From positions 1-64,000 of the forward strand of contig JADCLI010000024.1 in assembly GCA_016803235.1 (NCBI GenBank): a stretch of DNA of 64,000 nt. Direction: 5' to 3'. The notes under the pieces are model-generated. The model was given only the letters and a program-made list of their open reading frames with translations. It did not search any database and was not told the origin of the DNA. Of the stretch, positions 49,900-58,006 are shown piece by piece. A program made the translations under genes and the position numbers. Positions within the stretch are counted from its first letter, which is position 1, and each line of letters begins with the position of its first letter. The DNA is from Pimelobacter simplex (lineage in GTDB: Bacteria > Actinomycetota > Actinomycetes > Propionibacteriales > Nocardioidaceae).

Positions 49900-51352
49900 C
49901 GAGGACGTCCTCGCCCTCACCGGACAGGTCCACGAGACCGCGCCGGAACACGTTGTGCGGGTCGTACTCCCGCTTCACGGCGACCAACCGGTCGTACTTG
50001 TCGCCGTACGCGTAGCGCGCCGCACTCTCGTCGCCGGCCACGCTGGTGAAGTTGATGTAGGTCCCGTTCTTGTACGGGTCCATCTCGGCGTCGAAGCCCG
50101 ACACCCAGTCCATCAGCTCCGGGGCCTCGGACGGGAACTCCCACTCCGCGCCGGCGCTCGCCATGAACTTGGCCGACGTGCGGTCGCTGGTCGAGGTGGC
50201 CATGGGGTCGACCCGCGCCGCCTGCCCGCCGCGGGGGTAGAGCTGGTAGGGGCAGGCGAAGTGCGGCGCGATCGTCGAGCGGGCCTGCAGCGGCCGGCCC
50301 GGGTAGGCGTCCGACCACTTGAGGACGGTGTCGATGGCCTCGTCGGGGAACTCGCTGAGCATGCTGTTCTTCCAGTACCGGCGCACGCCGTAGCGGAAGT
50401 CGTCGTCGCAGGCGCGCTGCAACTCGACGTGCGGCACCTGATACTCGGTCTGCCAGACCGGCGAACCGGCGCCGATCATGCCGTCGGTGAGCCGGCGGCC
50501 CTCCTCCGCGTCGCCCCAGTGGATGGTCGCGACCGAGACCACCTGGCTGCCCCGGTACTTCGCGGGCACGACGGTCCAGAAGTCCGGGACCTCGACCGTG
50601 CGGGCGTAGGTGACGACGTTGTCCTCGGCGTCGTAGCTCCAGTCACGGAAGTGCTGCAGGACGCGCTTGCGGTCCTCGCCGACGTAGAACGCCTGGCGCA
50701 CGTTGGCCTTCAGCGTGAAGGGGGTGTAGCGGAAGGTGAACTTCGTGGCGATGCCGTAGTTGTGGCCCGCGCCGCGCACCGCCCAGAACAGCTCGGGGTG
50801 CTCGTTCTCGTTGACCGTGAGGATCCGGCCGTCGGCGACGACGAACTCCACCTCGACGACGTGGTCGGTGGTCAGGCCGTACATCCGCGACAGGTAACCC
50901 GTGCCACCGCCGAGCGTGAGCCCCGCGACGCCGGTGTGCGAGACGGTCCCTGCCGGGACGACCACGCCGTGCTCGGCGCAGGCCCGGTCGAGGTCGCCGA
51001 GCCGGCAGCCGGCGCCGGCGGTGACGGTGCCCGCCACGTGGTCGAAGGAGACCTCCTTCATCGGGCCGGTGTCGAGCAGCACGGCACCGTCGATGACGGC
51101 GGTGCCGGCGAGGTTGTGGCCGCCGCCCCGGACGGTGACCTCGTAGCCGTTCGCCAGGGACCACGTCAGGGCGCGCGACACGTCCTGTGCGGTCCGGCAG
51201 GACACGATCGCCGCCGGGTTGCGGTCGATGTCGGCGTTCCAGACGTGACGCTCCAGGTCGTAGTGCCGCTCGCCCGGCAGGATCACGGGGCACTCGACGG
51301 CGCTCTTCAGGCCGGCGAGGTCCGCCCGGGTCGCGTTCGCGGTCGTGCTCAT
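49889..51352 (-). CDS. Berberine-bridge-type FAD-linked oxidase
   Basis: 487-residue PCMH-type flavoprotein: FAD-binding RGGGHNLAGTAV with the histidine expected to bind FAD covalently, GVAGLTLGGGTGYLSR, and the C-terminal BBE motif EYDPHNVFRRG. The second covalent site, usually a Cys in GLTCD, is Thr here (GLTTD), so the flavin is probably attached once. Family members oxidise sugars, alkaloids or phenolics. No signal peptide is visible. It lies between two related TIM-barrel genes and is cotranscribed with an importer. Confidence 0.88.
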   Translation of the reverse strand: MSTTANATRADLAGLKSAVECPVILPGERHYDLERHVWNADIDRNPAAIVSCRTAQDVSRALTWSLANGYEVTVRGGGHNLAGTAVIDGAVLLDTGPMKEVSFDHVAGTVTAGAGCRLGDLDRACAEHGVVVPAGTVSHTGVAGLTLGGGTGYLSRMYGLTTDHVVEVEFVVADGRILTVNENEHPELFWAVRGAGHNYGIATKFTFRYTPFTLKANVRQAFYVGEDRKRVLQHFRDWSYDAEDNVVTYARTVEVPDFWTVVPAKYRGSQVVSVATIHWGDAEEGRRLTDGMIGAGSPVWQTEYQVPHVELQRACDDDFRYGVRRYWKNSMLSEFPDEAIDTVLKWSDAYPGRPLQARSTIAPHFACPYQLYPRGGQAARVDPMATSTSDRTSAKFMASAGAEWEFPSEAPELMDWVSGFDAEMDPYKNGTYINFTSVAGDESAARYAYGDKYDRLVAVKREYDPHNVFRRGLVDLSGEGEDVLDDE

Positions 51353-52437
51353 CAGATGTACTCCTTCGTCGGTTGGGTGTGTGCTCCGGCAGCGGCGACG
51401 CTGCGGAGGTGCCCGGCACTTCGGCGGAGGAATTCCTCCCGCGTGAACAGCCCGCCCGCCCGCAGCAGCGCTGCGTCGGGACGATCGAATGAGCGGACGT
51501 GGTGCTCGTAGGCACCGACGCAGTCGAGGACCGCGCCAAGCTCGAGGGGATCCAGGTCGGGGTGGGCGGCCCGCCAGCGCGGGTCGTCGTGCCAGACCTG
51601 CATCGCCGGCTGGTGGGGACCTGCCGGCTCGATGGAGAGATGGAGGCCGGGGTTCGCGTCGAGGAGCACGCCGAGCACCTGCGTCCAGTCGATGACGCCG
51701 TCCCCACAGGGCAGCAGGTAGCGGTCGGGCGCCTCGGGCCCCTCGACGAGGGCGACGTCACGCAGGTGGCACATCCGCGTGTACGGCGCCACCCGGCGAG
51801 CGGCCGCCTCGGCGGTCTCGCCGTGCACGTAGACGTTCGCGCTGTCGAAGGTGATGCCGAGGACGTCCGGACCGACGGCCTCGACCAGGCGCACGACGTC
51901 GTACGTCGTGACCTCCTCGTGGGTCTCCAGGTTGAGGTGCGACCCGCAGGCACGCAGGACCGGGGCCAGCTGCCGCAGGAGGCCCTCGGTCGCGGCCATC
52001 TGGTCGGCCCAGGGCGCGTCACGCCGGTAGCGGTCGTTCTTGTGCAGCCCGGGCAGGCCGGCCTGGAAGTTGCCGGTGGCGGTCCACAGCTCGTGACAGC
52101 CGATCGCGGCCGCGGCCTCGATCATCCGCTCCATGCCGGCCACGTAGCTGCCCTCGCCGAGCCTGCGGATCTCGGGCAGCTCGGCGGTCATGTAGGGGTT
52201 GACCTTGCCGACGCCCAGCTCGAGGTAGAGGCCCAGGCCCGCGGCCGCGTCGGCGACCTCGCGCAGCAGTCCGGCGTCGAGGGTCGGCGAGAGCTCGTAG
52301 AGGGTGCGCACGACGACACCGTCCAGCCCGAGAGCCGCCGTGTCGGCGAGCACCTGGGGCCAGGGCACGTCGACGGCGCCCTTGAGGGCACGGTGCGGCG
52401 ACGGGAGCTTGACGTCGGCGCCGACCCGCGGGCTCAC
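51352..52437 (-). CDS. Xylose-isomerase-like TIM-barrel protein 2
   Basis: 361 residues, a paralog of the 48823-49899 product with the same motif series: HLNLETHEEVTTYD, GITFDSANVYV, MCHLRDVAL and LSIEPAG. The GTG at 52437 overlaps the ABC ATPase stop (GTGA), and its stop overlaps the oxidase start (TGATG). Both paralogs keep the full ligand set, so each may be active, or they may form a heteromer. Confidence 0.85.
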   Translation of the reverse strand: MSPRVGADVKLPSPHRALKGAVDVPWPQVLADTAALGLDGVVVRTLYELSPTLDAGLLREVADAAAGLGLYLELGVGKVNPYMTAELPEIRRLGEGSYVAGMERMIEAAAAIGCHELWTATGNFQAGLPGLHKNDRYRRDAPWADQMAATEGLLRQLAPVLRACGSHLNLETHEEVTTYDVVRLVEAVGPDVLGITFDSANVYVHGETAEAAARRVAPYTRMCHLRDVALVEGPEAPDRYLLPCGDGVIDWTQVLGVLLDANPGLHLSIEPAGPHQPAMQVWHDDPRWRAAHPDLDPLELGAVLDCVGAYEHHVRSFDRPDAALLRAGGLFTREEFLRRSAGHLRSVAAAGAHTQPTKEYI

Positions 52438-53276
52438 GCCGACCTCCGCTCGGCAGCCGCCGCGGCACGCCGCGCGCGGTCCCGGTCCGGGTCGGGGATC
52501 GGGATCGCGGCCAGCAGGCTCTTCGTGTACTCGTGCTGCGGTCGGTCGAAGACGTCGGCACACGGGCCGTTCTCGACGACCACACCCCGCTGCATGACCA
52601 TCACGTCGTGGCACAGGTGACGCACCAGCGCGAGGTCGTGGGCGACGAACACCACCGCCAGGCCGAGCTGCTGCTGCATCTCGAGCAGCAGGTTGACCAC
52701 CTGCGCCTGCACCGACACGTCGAGCGCGGACACCGGCTCGTCGCAGACGAGCACCCGCGGACCCACGGCGAGCGCGCGGGCGATGGCGATCCGCTGTCGC
52801 TGGCCCCCGGAGAACGAGCGCGGGTAGCGGTCGAGCACGGTGGCGTCGAGGCCGACGAGCTCGAGCACCTCGACCACGCGGGCGCGTCGCGCCTGCCGGG
52901 ACTCGGCCATCTTGTGGATGTCCAGGCCCTCGCCGACGATCATCTCCACGGTCATCCGCGGGTTGAGGCTGGAGTAGGGGTCCTGGAAGACCATCTGGAC
53001 CTCGCGCCGGAACCGGCGCTGTGTCTCGCGGTTCGCGCCGACGAGAGGTACGCCGTCGAAGAGCACCCGGCCGGCGTCGGCCCGCTCCAGCCCGACGACG
53101 CACCTCAGGGTCGTCGACTTGCCGCTGCCGGACTCACCGACGATGCCGAGGATGGCCCCGGGCGCGACGCTGAAGCTGACGTCGTCGACGGCCCGCGTCG
53201 TGGTGCGGCGAGACCCGAAGGAGCGGGTCAGGCCCTGTGCCTCGAGGATCGGTGTCCCGGTCGTGGGGTGAGTCAT
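52434..53276 (-). CDS. Opp/Dpp-type ABC transporter ATPase (second)
   Basis: 280 residues with Walker [11 protein letters not shown], signature SFSGGQRQR, Walker B VLVCDEPVSALD and H-loop FVAHDLALV. It lacks the long C-terminal oligopeptide extension with Cys. It pairs with the ATPase gene immediately upstream; such importers use two different ATPases. It is joined by ATGA to that gene and by GTGA to TIM-barrel 2. Confidence 0.92.
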   Translation of the reverse strand: MTHPTTGTPILEAQGLTRSFGSRRTTTRAVDDVSFSVAPGAILGIVGESGSGKSTTLRCVVGLERADAGRVLFDGVPLVGANRETQRRFRREVQMVFQDPYSSLNPRMTVEMIVGEGLDIHKMAESRQARRARVVEVLELVGLDATVLDRYPRSFSGGQRQRIAIARALAVGPRVLVCDEPVSALDVSVQAQVVNLLLEMQQQLGLAVVFVAHDLALVRHLCHDVMVMQRGVVVENGPCADVFDRPQHEYTKSLLAAIPIPDPDRDRARRAAAAAERRSA

Positions 53277-54313
53277 CGGTTCCCCTCCCCCGCGAGTACG
53301 AGCGGGTGGTGGCAGGCGACGTCGGCGGTGCCGATGCGTCGGGGGTCGGGTCGGTCCTCGGTGCAGTCGGCCTCGGCCCGGGCACAGCGCGGGTGGAACG
53401 CGCACCCGCCCGGCCGCGAGGTCGGCTGGGCCGGGCTGCCGGCGATCGGTGCGAGCGCACCGTCACGGTCGACCCGGGGCACCGAGGCGAGCAGGCCCGA
53501 GGTGTAGGGGTGGCGCGGGGACCGGTACAGCTCGCCCACCGGTCCGCACTCGACGCCGCGGCCGGCGTACATCACGGCGACCCGGTCGGCGAAGCCCGCG
53601 ACGAGCCCGAGGTCGTGGGTGATCAGGACGACGCCCATGCCCAGCTCGGTGACCAGCGAGTCGATCAGTGAGAGCACCTGCTCCTGCACCCGTACGTCGA
53701 GCGCGGTCGTCGGCTCGTCGGCGATGAGCAGGTCGGGGTGGGCGACGATCGCCATCGCGAGGCAGACCCGCTGGCGCATGCCGCCGGAGAACTCGTGCGG
53801 GTAGGCGCGCATCCGGCGCTCCGCGTCGGGGATGCCCAGCCGGTCGAGGGTCTCCACGGCCCGCTTGCGGGCCTCGGTCTTGCCGACACCGTGGACCCGC
53901 AGCGACTCCATGACCTGGCTGCCGATCGAGCGGACCGGGTTGAGGGTGGTCATCGGGTCCTGCAGCATCAGTCCGATCCGGCGGCCCCGCTGGGCGCGCA
54001 TCTCGCGGTCGTCCAGCGCGAGCAGGTCGGTGCCGTCGAGCCGCACCTGGCCGCTCACCGAGGCCCGGTGGTCCAGTCGCAGCAGGGCCCGCGCGGTGAC
54101 GGACTTGCCCGAGCCGGACTCGCCCACGAGGGCGACCCGCTCGCCGCGGGCGACCGTGAGGTCGAACCCGGAGACGATCTCCACGGGGCCGGTCGCGCTC
54201 GGGTAGCTGACCGTCAGGCCGCTCACCTCGAGCAGCGGGCGGGGCGTGAGGTCCTCGCCCGGGGCCGGGACGGGTACCTCCACGTTGAGGCTCACGATGT
54301 CGGGACCTTTCAT
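53273..54313 (-). CDS. Opp/Dpp-type ABC transporter ATPase (first)
   Basis: 346 residues with Walker [11 protein letters not shown], signature EFSGGMRQR, Walker [13 protein letters not shown], and the C-terminal oligopeptide/dipeptide extension [16 protein letters not shown], whose Cys residues may bind an iron-sulfur cluster as in OppD/DppD. Start ATG at 54313 overlaps the permease stop (ATGA). Confidence 0.92.
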   Translation of the reverse strand: MKGPDIVSLNVEVPVPAPGEDLTPRPLLEVSGLTVSYPSATGPVEIVSGFDLTVARGERVALVGESGSGKSVTARALLRLDHRASVSGQVRLDGTDLLALDDREMRAQRGRRIGLMLQDPMTTLNPVRSIGSQVMESLRVHGVGKTEARKRAVETLDRLGIPDAERRMRAYPHEFSGGMRQRVCLAMAIVAHPDLLIADEPTTALDVRVQEQVLSLIDSLVTELGMGVVLITHDLGLVAGFADRVAVMYAGRGVECGPVGELYRSPRHPYTSGLLASVPRVDRDGALAPIAGSPAQPTSRPGGCAFHPRCARAEADCTEDRPDPRRIGTADVACHHPLVLAGEGNR

Positions 54314-55173
54314 GCCAGCGTCGCGTCGGGGTGGTTGCGGTTGCGCAGCGAGTCGCCGCTGAGGGCGAAGGCGAGCGCGGTGATGGTGATGAGCAGGCCG
54401 GGGACCACGGAGATCCACCAGGCGCTGGTGAGGTAGCGCGAGCCCGTCTCGACCATGGCGCCCCACTCCGCGCTCGGCGGCTGTGCGCCGGCACCGACGA
54501 AGGAGAGGCCGGCCATGATCAGCGTCGCGCCGCCGATCTCCAAGGTGGCCTGGACGTAGACGCCGTCGAGCGAGTTGGGCAGGACGTGACGCAGCATCAG
54601 CCGCCAGCGGCTCGCACCGAGGACGCGGGCCGCCTCGACGTACGGCGAGGTGATGACCGTGCGCATCTCGGCCCGCGCGATCCGCGCGAAGCCCGGCCAC
54701 CAGGCCACGACCATCGCGATCACCGCGGACCGCAGGCTGGGGCCCAGCGCGACGGCCACGCCGAGCGCCATCACCATCACCGGGAGGGACAGTGTGATGT
54801 CGCAGAACCGCATCACGATGTCGTCGACCCAGCGCCCTCCGATGGTGGCGATCGAGGCCACGAGGATGCCGATCAGCGCGGCTCCGGCGACGGCCATCAG
54901 CGCGCCCAGGATGGACGCCCGGGCCCCGGCGAGCGCGCGGCTCAGCACGTCGCGTCCGAGGCCGTCGGTGCCGAGGAGGTGCTCCCCCGACGGCGCCTGG
55001 AGGGCCTTGGCCAGGTCGACCGAGTAAGGGTCGTGCGGCGTGAGCAGGGGGCCGAGGACCGCGAGGGCGAGCAGGACGACGACCGTGCCGTAGGCGATCC
55101 GGTCGAGCCACGGCACCCGACGGCGGGTACGGCGTACCCGCGGCACGGCGTGGGCGGCGGCAGCGGTGGTCAT
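54310..55173 (-). CDS. Opp/Dpp-type permease subunit (DppC-like)
   Basis: 287 residues with about six transmembrane helices and the inner-membrane-component EAA-like loop (YVEAARVLGASRWRLMLRHV). The N-terminal segment with HLLGTDGLGRDVLSR is typical of DppC/OppC. ATGA overlaps link it to both neighbours. Confidence 0.92.
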   Translation of the reverse strand: MTTAAAAHAVPRVRRTRRRVPWLDRIAYGTVVVLLALAVLGPLLTPHDPYSVDLAKALQAPSGEHLLGTDGLGRDVLSRALAGARASILGALMAVAGAALIGILVASIATIGGRWVDDIVMRFCDITLSLPVMVMALGVAVALGPSLRSAVIAMVVAWWPGFARIARAEMRTVITSPYVEAARVLGASRWRLMLRHVLPNSLDGVYVQATLEIGGATLIMAGLSFVGAGAQPPSAEWGAMVETGSRYLTSAWWISVVPGLLITITALAFALSGDSLRNRNHPDATLA

Positions 55174-56210
55174 GCGGAGGCCCTCCGGGTCTCGAGGAGG
55201 CGGACACGCGGGTCCGCGGCGAGCTGGACGAGGTCGACCGCGAGGCCGACGAAGGTGACGATCACGCCGACCACGAGCACCATGCCGATGACGGCGAAGG
55301 TGTCCTGTTGGGCGACCGCCTGGGTCAGGTAGCTGCCGAAGCCCGGACGGCTGAACACGGTCTCGACCATCACCGCGCCGCCCATCATCCAGCCGACCTG
55401 CAGGCCGACGAGCGTGCTGACCGGTGCGATCGCGTTGCGCAGGCCGTGCTGGAGCAGGACCGTGCGCTCCCGGGCGCCCTTGGCCCGGGCCGCCGTGACA
55501 TGGTCGGCCTCGAGCGCCGTGATCATCGAGCCACGGACCACGCGGATCACGAAGGACATGAACGGGATGGCGAGCACGGCGGCCGGCAGCACCAGGTGGG
55601 CCAAGGCGTCGGAGAAGGCGGTGAGGTCGCCTGCGAGCAGGCTGTCGATCGTCAGGAACCCGGTGCGGCGCGGCGTCTCGACCCCGAGGGTCGAGACGCC
55701 CGAGATCGGCACCAGGCCGAGCTTCCTGCCGATGAGGGTCTGGGCGATCATCGCCAGCCAGAAGGTCGGGAGGGCACCGCAGAAGATCGCCGCGAGCCGG
55801 ACCGAGTTGTCGGTGCGCGTCCGGTGGCGGGCCGCCGCCCACACCCCGAGCGGGACGCCGCAGGTCAGGTTGATGACCATGGCCAGACCGACCAGCTCGA
55901 CGGTGTAGGGGATCAGCTGCTGCAGGTCGCCGAGCACCGGCTGGAAGGTGAAGATCGACGTGCCCAGGTCGCCGTGGAGCAGCCGCCCCAGGTAGTTGAC
56001 GTACTGCTGGAGGACCGACTCGTCGAGTCCCAGCCGCTGGCGCACGACCTCCACCTGCTCGGGAGTGGCCGTGACGCCAGCGGCTGCCTGCGCCTCGTCG
56101 CCCGGGATCGCCTTGATCAGGAGGAAGACGATGGTGACGACCCCCCACAGCGTCGTGACCAGCAGCGCGAGACGCCGCGCGAGGTACCGGGCGAGAAGCG
56201 AAGGTGCCAT
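55170..56210 (-). CDS. Opp/Dpp-type permease subunit (DppB-like)
   Basis: 346 residues, about six transmembrane helices, with the DppB-type N-terminus (RYLARRLALLVTTLWGVV, then QRLGLDESVLQQYVNYL) and the cytoplasmic loop HVTAARAKGARERTVLLQHG. It lies 7 bases after the binding-protein gene. Substrate range follows the binding protein and is unknown. Confidence 0.92.
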   Translation of the reverse strand: MAPSLLARYLARRLALLVTTLWGVVTIVFLLIKAIPGDEAQAAAGVTATPEQVEVVRQRLGLDESVLQQYVNYLGRLLHGDLGTSIFTFQPVLGDLQQLIPYTVELVGLAMVINLTCGVPLGVWAAARHRTRTDNSVRLAAIFCGALPTFWLAMIAQTLIGRKLGLVPISGVSTLGVETPRRTGFLTIDSLLAGDLTAFSDALAHLVLPAAVLAIPFMSFVIRVVRGSMITALEADHVTAARAKGARERTVLLQHGLRNAIAPVSTLVGLQVGWMMGGAVMVETVFSRPGFGSYLTQAVAQQDTFAVIGMVLVVGVIVTFVGLAVDLVQLAADPRVRLLETRRASA

Positions 56211-56217
56211 CAGTCGA

Positions 56218-57786
56218 TCAGTCCTCGATCTGGTAGGTGTGCGGCATGTAGCCGGTGTGTGCGGGATAGAGCTCGACCCCCGTCACGGTCGTCGGTACGA
56301 CGACCGTGGTCACCTCGTCCGCGACGGGCATCGATGCCGAGTCGTCGTTCAGCTGCTGCTGGACCTGCTGGTAGAGCTCGCAGCGCGCGGCGGCGTCGCC
56401 GGTCGTGTTCGCCTCGTCGAGGAGCTTGTCGACGGCCGGGTTGCCGTACTGCCCGAAGTTGGTCGACGTCTCGCGGAACTTCGAGTGGTAGCGGGTGGTG
56501 AGCAGGCTTCCGACGTCGGGCGTGGGCGGGTTGTCCCAGATGACGGCCATGTCCGGCGTCGTCCCGACGGAGCCGAGCGACTCGATGTAGGTCGGGTAGT
56601 CGACCGTCTTCAGCTTCACCGTCACGCCCAGGTCGCGCAGCGTCGACTGCAGCGCGGTCGCGGCGTCGGCCTGCTCGGCGAAGATCGACTGGTAGGCGAG
56701 GGTCAGCTCCTTGCCGCTCGCGGCGAGGCCGGAGAGCAGCTCACGGGCCCGGTCGAGGTCCTGCGCGAAGGGCTCGATGTCGGGTCGGCAGTCCATGACC
56801 GCCGGCGCGACGCCCGTGGCCACCGCGCCGTGGCCGCCGAGGATGGTGTCGACATGGGCCTGGTAGTCATAGGCGAGCCGGATCCCCTCGCGCACCTCGG
56901 GGTCGTCGAAGGGCGGCCGCTGCATGTTGAAGTAGACGTAGAGGCCCTGCGCCTTCGCCAGCTCCACCGACGTGAAGTGGTCCTGCTCGAGGACGGCGGA
57001 CAGGTCCTGCGGCTCGATGCCGTCGGCGACGTCGATGTTGCCGGCGAGCATCTCCTCCCGCTGCGTCGAGCTCTCCGGGATCAGCCGGTAGACGATCTTG
57101 TCGGGCGCCGCCTCGTTGACCTCGCCGGTGAAGTCGTCGTACTTCTCGAACAGGATCTGGCGGTTGGGCTTGAAGTCCTCGAGCGTGTAGGGGCCGCTGC
57201 CCGCCTCGTTGGAGGCGAGCCAGGACTGGCCCTGGTCGGACCCGGCGTTCTTCTCCACCAGGGCGGAGTTGACGATGTAGACCTTCGCGAGGCCGCCGAG
57301 GAAGAGCGACGACGGGCTGGAGAGGTTGATCCTCACCTCGGTCGGGCTGACCACCTCGGCGGAGGCGTAGTCGGAGAGGAACTGCGCGACCCCGACCCCC
57401 AGCGACTTCGCCCGGTCGAAGGTGTACTTGACGTCCTCGGCGGTCACGGGAGCGCCGTCGTGGAACTTCGCACCCTCGCGCAGCGTGAAGGTCACCGAGC
57501 GCGCGTCCTCCGACACAGTCCACTCCGTGGCCAGGCGGCCCTGGAGGGTGCCGTCGGGGTCGTAGTCGACGAGCGACTCGTACATCGGCACCACCGACTG
57601 GTCGACCGTGCTGTTGTCGGCCAGCACCGGGTCGATGTTGGGCACCGTGCCGTCCACACCGAAGGTGAGGGTCGTGTCGCCGGCAGCACCCGAGCCGCTG
57701 GGATCGGCAGCACAGGCGGTGGCAGTCCCCAGCGCGAGGGTCGCGAGACCGAGCCCGACCGCCCTCTTCGTCCGAAAGGTTCTCAC
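56218..57786 (-). CDS. Extracellular solute-binding lipoprotein (SBP family 5)
   Basis: 522 residues with a lipoprotein signal (AVGLGLATLALGTATAC, lipid-modified Cys near residue 25) and the family-5 fold of oligopeptide, nickel or glycoside binders (SLGVGVAQFLSDYASAE, then LEDFKPNRQILFEKYDDF). The GTG at 57786 has AAGGAG 7 bases upstream. First gene of the importer operon, divergent from the M24-fold gene. Family 5 also binds non-peptide ligands, so a glycoside or aromatic conjugate is possible. Confidence 0.9.
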   Translation of the reverse strand: MRTFRTKRAVGLGLATLALGTATACAADPSGSGAAGDTTLTFGVDGTVPNIDPVLADNSTVDQSVVPMYESLVDYDPDGTLQGRLATEWTVSEDARSVTFTLREGAKFHDGAPVTAEDVKYTFDRAKSLGVGVAQFLSDYASAEVVSPTEVRINLSSPSSLFLGGLAKVYIVNSALVEKNAGSDQGQSWLASNEAGSGPYTLEDFKPNRQILFEKYDDFTGEVNEAAPDKIVYRLIPESSTQREEMLAGNIDVADGIEPQDLSAVLEQDHFTSVELAKAQGLYVYFNMQRPPFDDPEVREGIRLAYDYQAHVDTILGGHGAVATGVAPAVMDCRPDIEPFAQDLDRARELLSGLAASGKELTLAYQSIFAEQADAATALQSTLRDLGVTVKLKTVDYPTYIESLGSVGTTPDMAVIWDNPPTPDVGSLLTTRYHSKFRETSTNFGQYGNPAVDKLLDEANTTGDAAARCELYQQVQQQLNDDSASMPVADEVTTVVVPTTVTGVELYPAHTGYMPHTYQIED

Positions 57787-57834
57787 TCCGTGCTCCTTCT
57801 GTCTGTGTCCGCCTGTGAGCCAACTCACCCGGCG

Positions 57835-57842
57835 TGTATACA
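57835..57842. promoter_or_regulatory. GTATAC-centred candidate GntR/FCD site, importer side
   Basis: TGTATACA is an 8-bp palindrome 49 bases upstream of the binding-protein start. GTATAC-centred palindromes are typical of FCD-type GntR regulators such as the one encoded at 59231. A second GTATAC site lies at 57988. Confidence 0.45.
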
Positions 57843-57891
57843 TAGAACAGCACAGATGCTCCGAGCGACACAAGGTTTTGATCTAACTTTC

Positions 57892-57903
57892 TAAGCACTT
57901 AAA
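57892..57903. promoter_or_regulatory. Motif shared with the MarR operator region
   Basis: TAAGCACTTAAA is identical to the reverse strand at 48198-48209, next to the MarR palindrome. Here it lies between the divergent importer and M24 operons, about 105 bases from the binding-protein start and 104 from the M24 start. The full ACTTAA/TTAAGT palindrome is not repeated, so it may be a half-site. Confidence 0.5.
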
Positions 57904-57987
57904 TATCGATTCCCGCCTTGCTACGGTGATTCCGCCCGCAACCGAGCATCCATAGGCGCTCGACCCACCACCGCATCCAAGTCGGTT

Positions 57988-57997
57988 TGGTATACGA
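57988..57997. promoter_or_regulatory. GTATAC-centred candidate GntR/FCD site, M24 side
   Basis: TGGTATACGA, nearly palindromic around GTATAC, ends 9 bases before the M24 gene's ATG and overlaps its ribosome binding site (GAGGAG at 57996-58001). Binding here would block expression of the regulator's own operon. Confidence 0.45.
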
Positions 57998-58006
57998 GGA
58001 GACACC

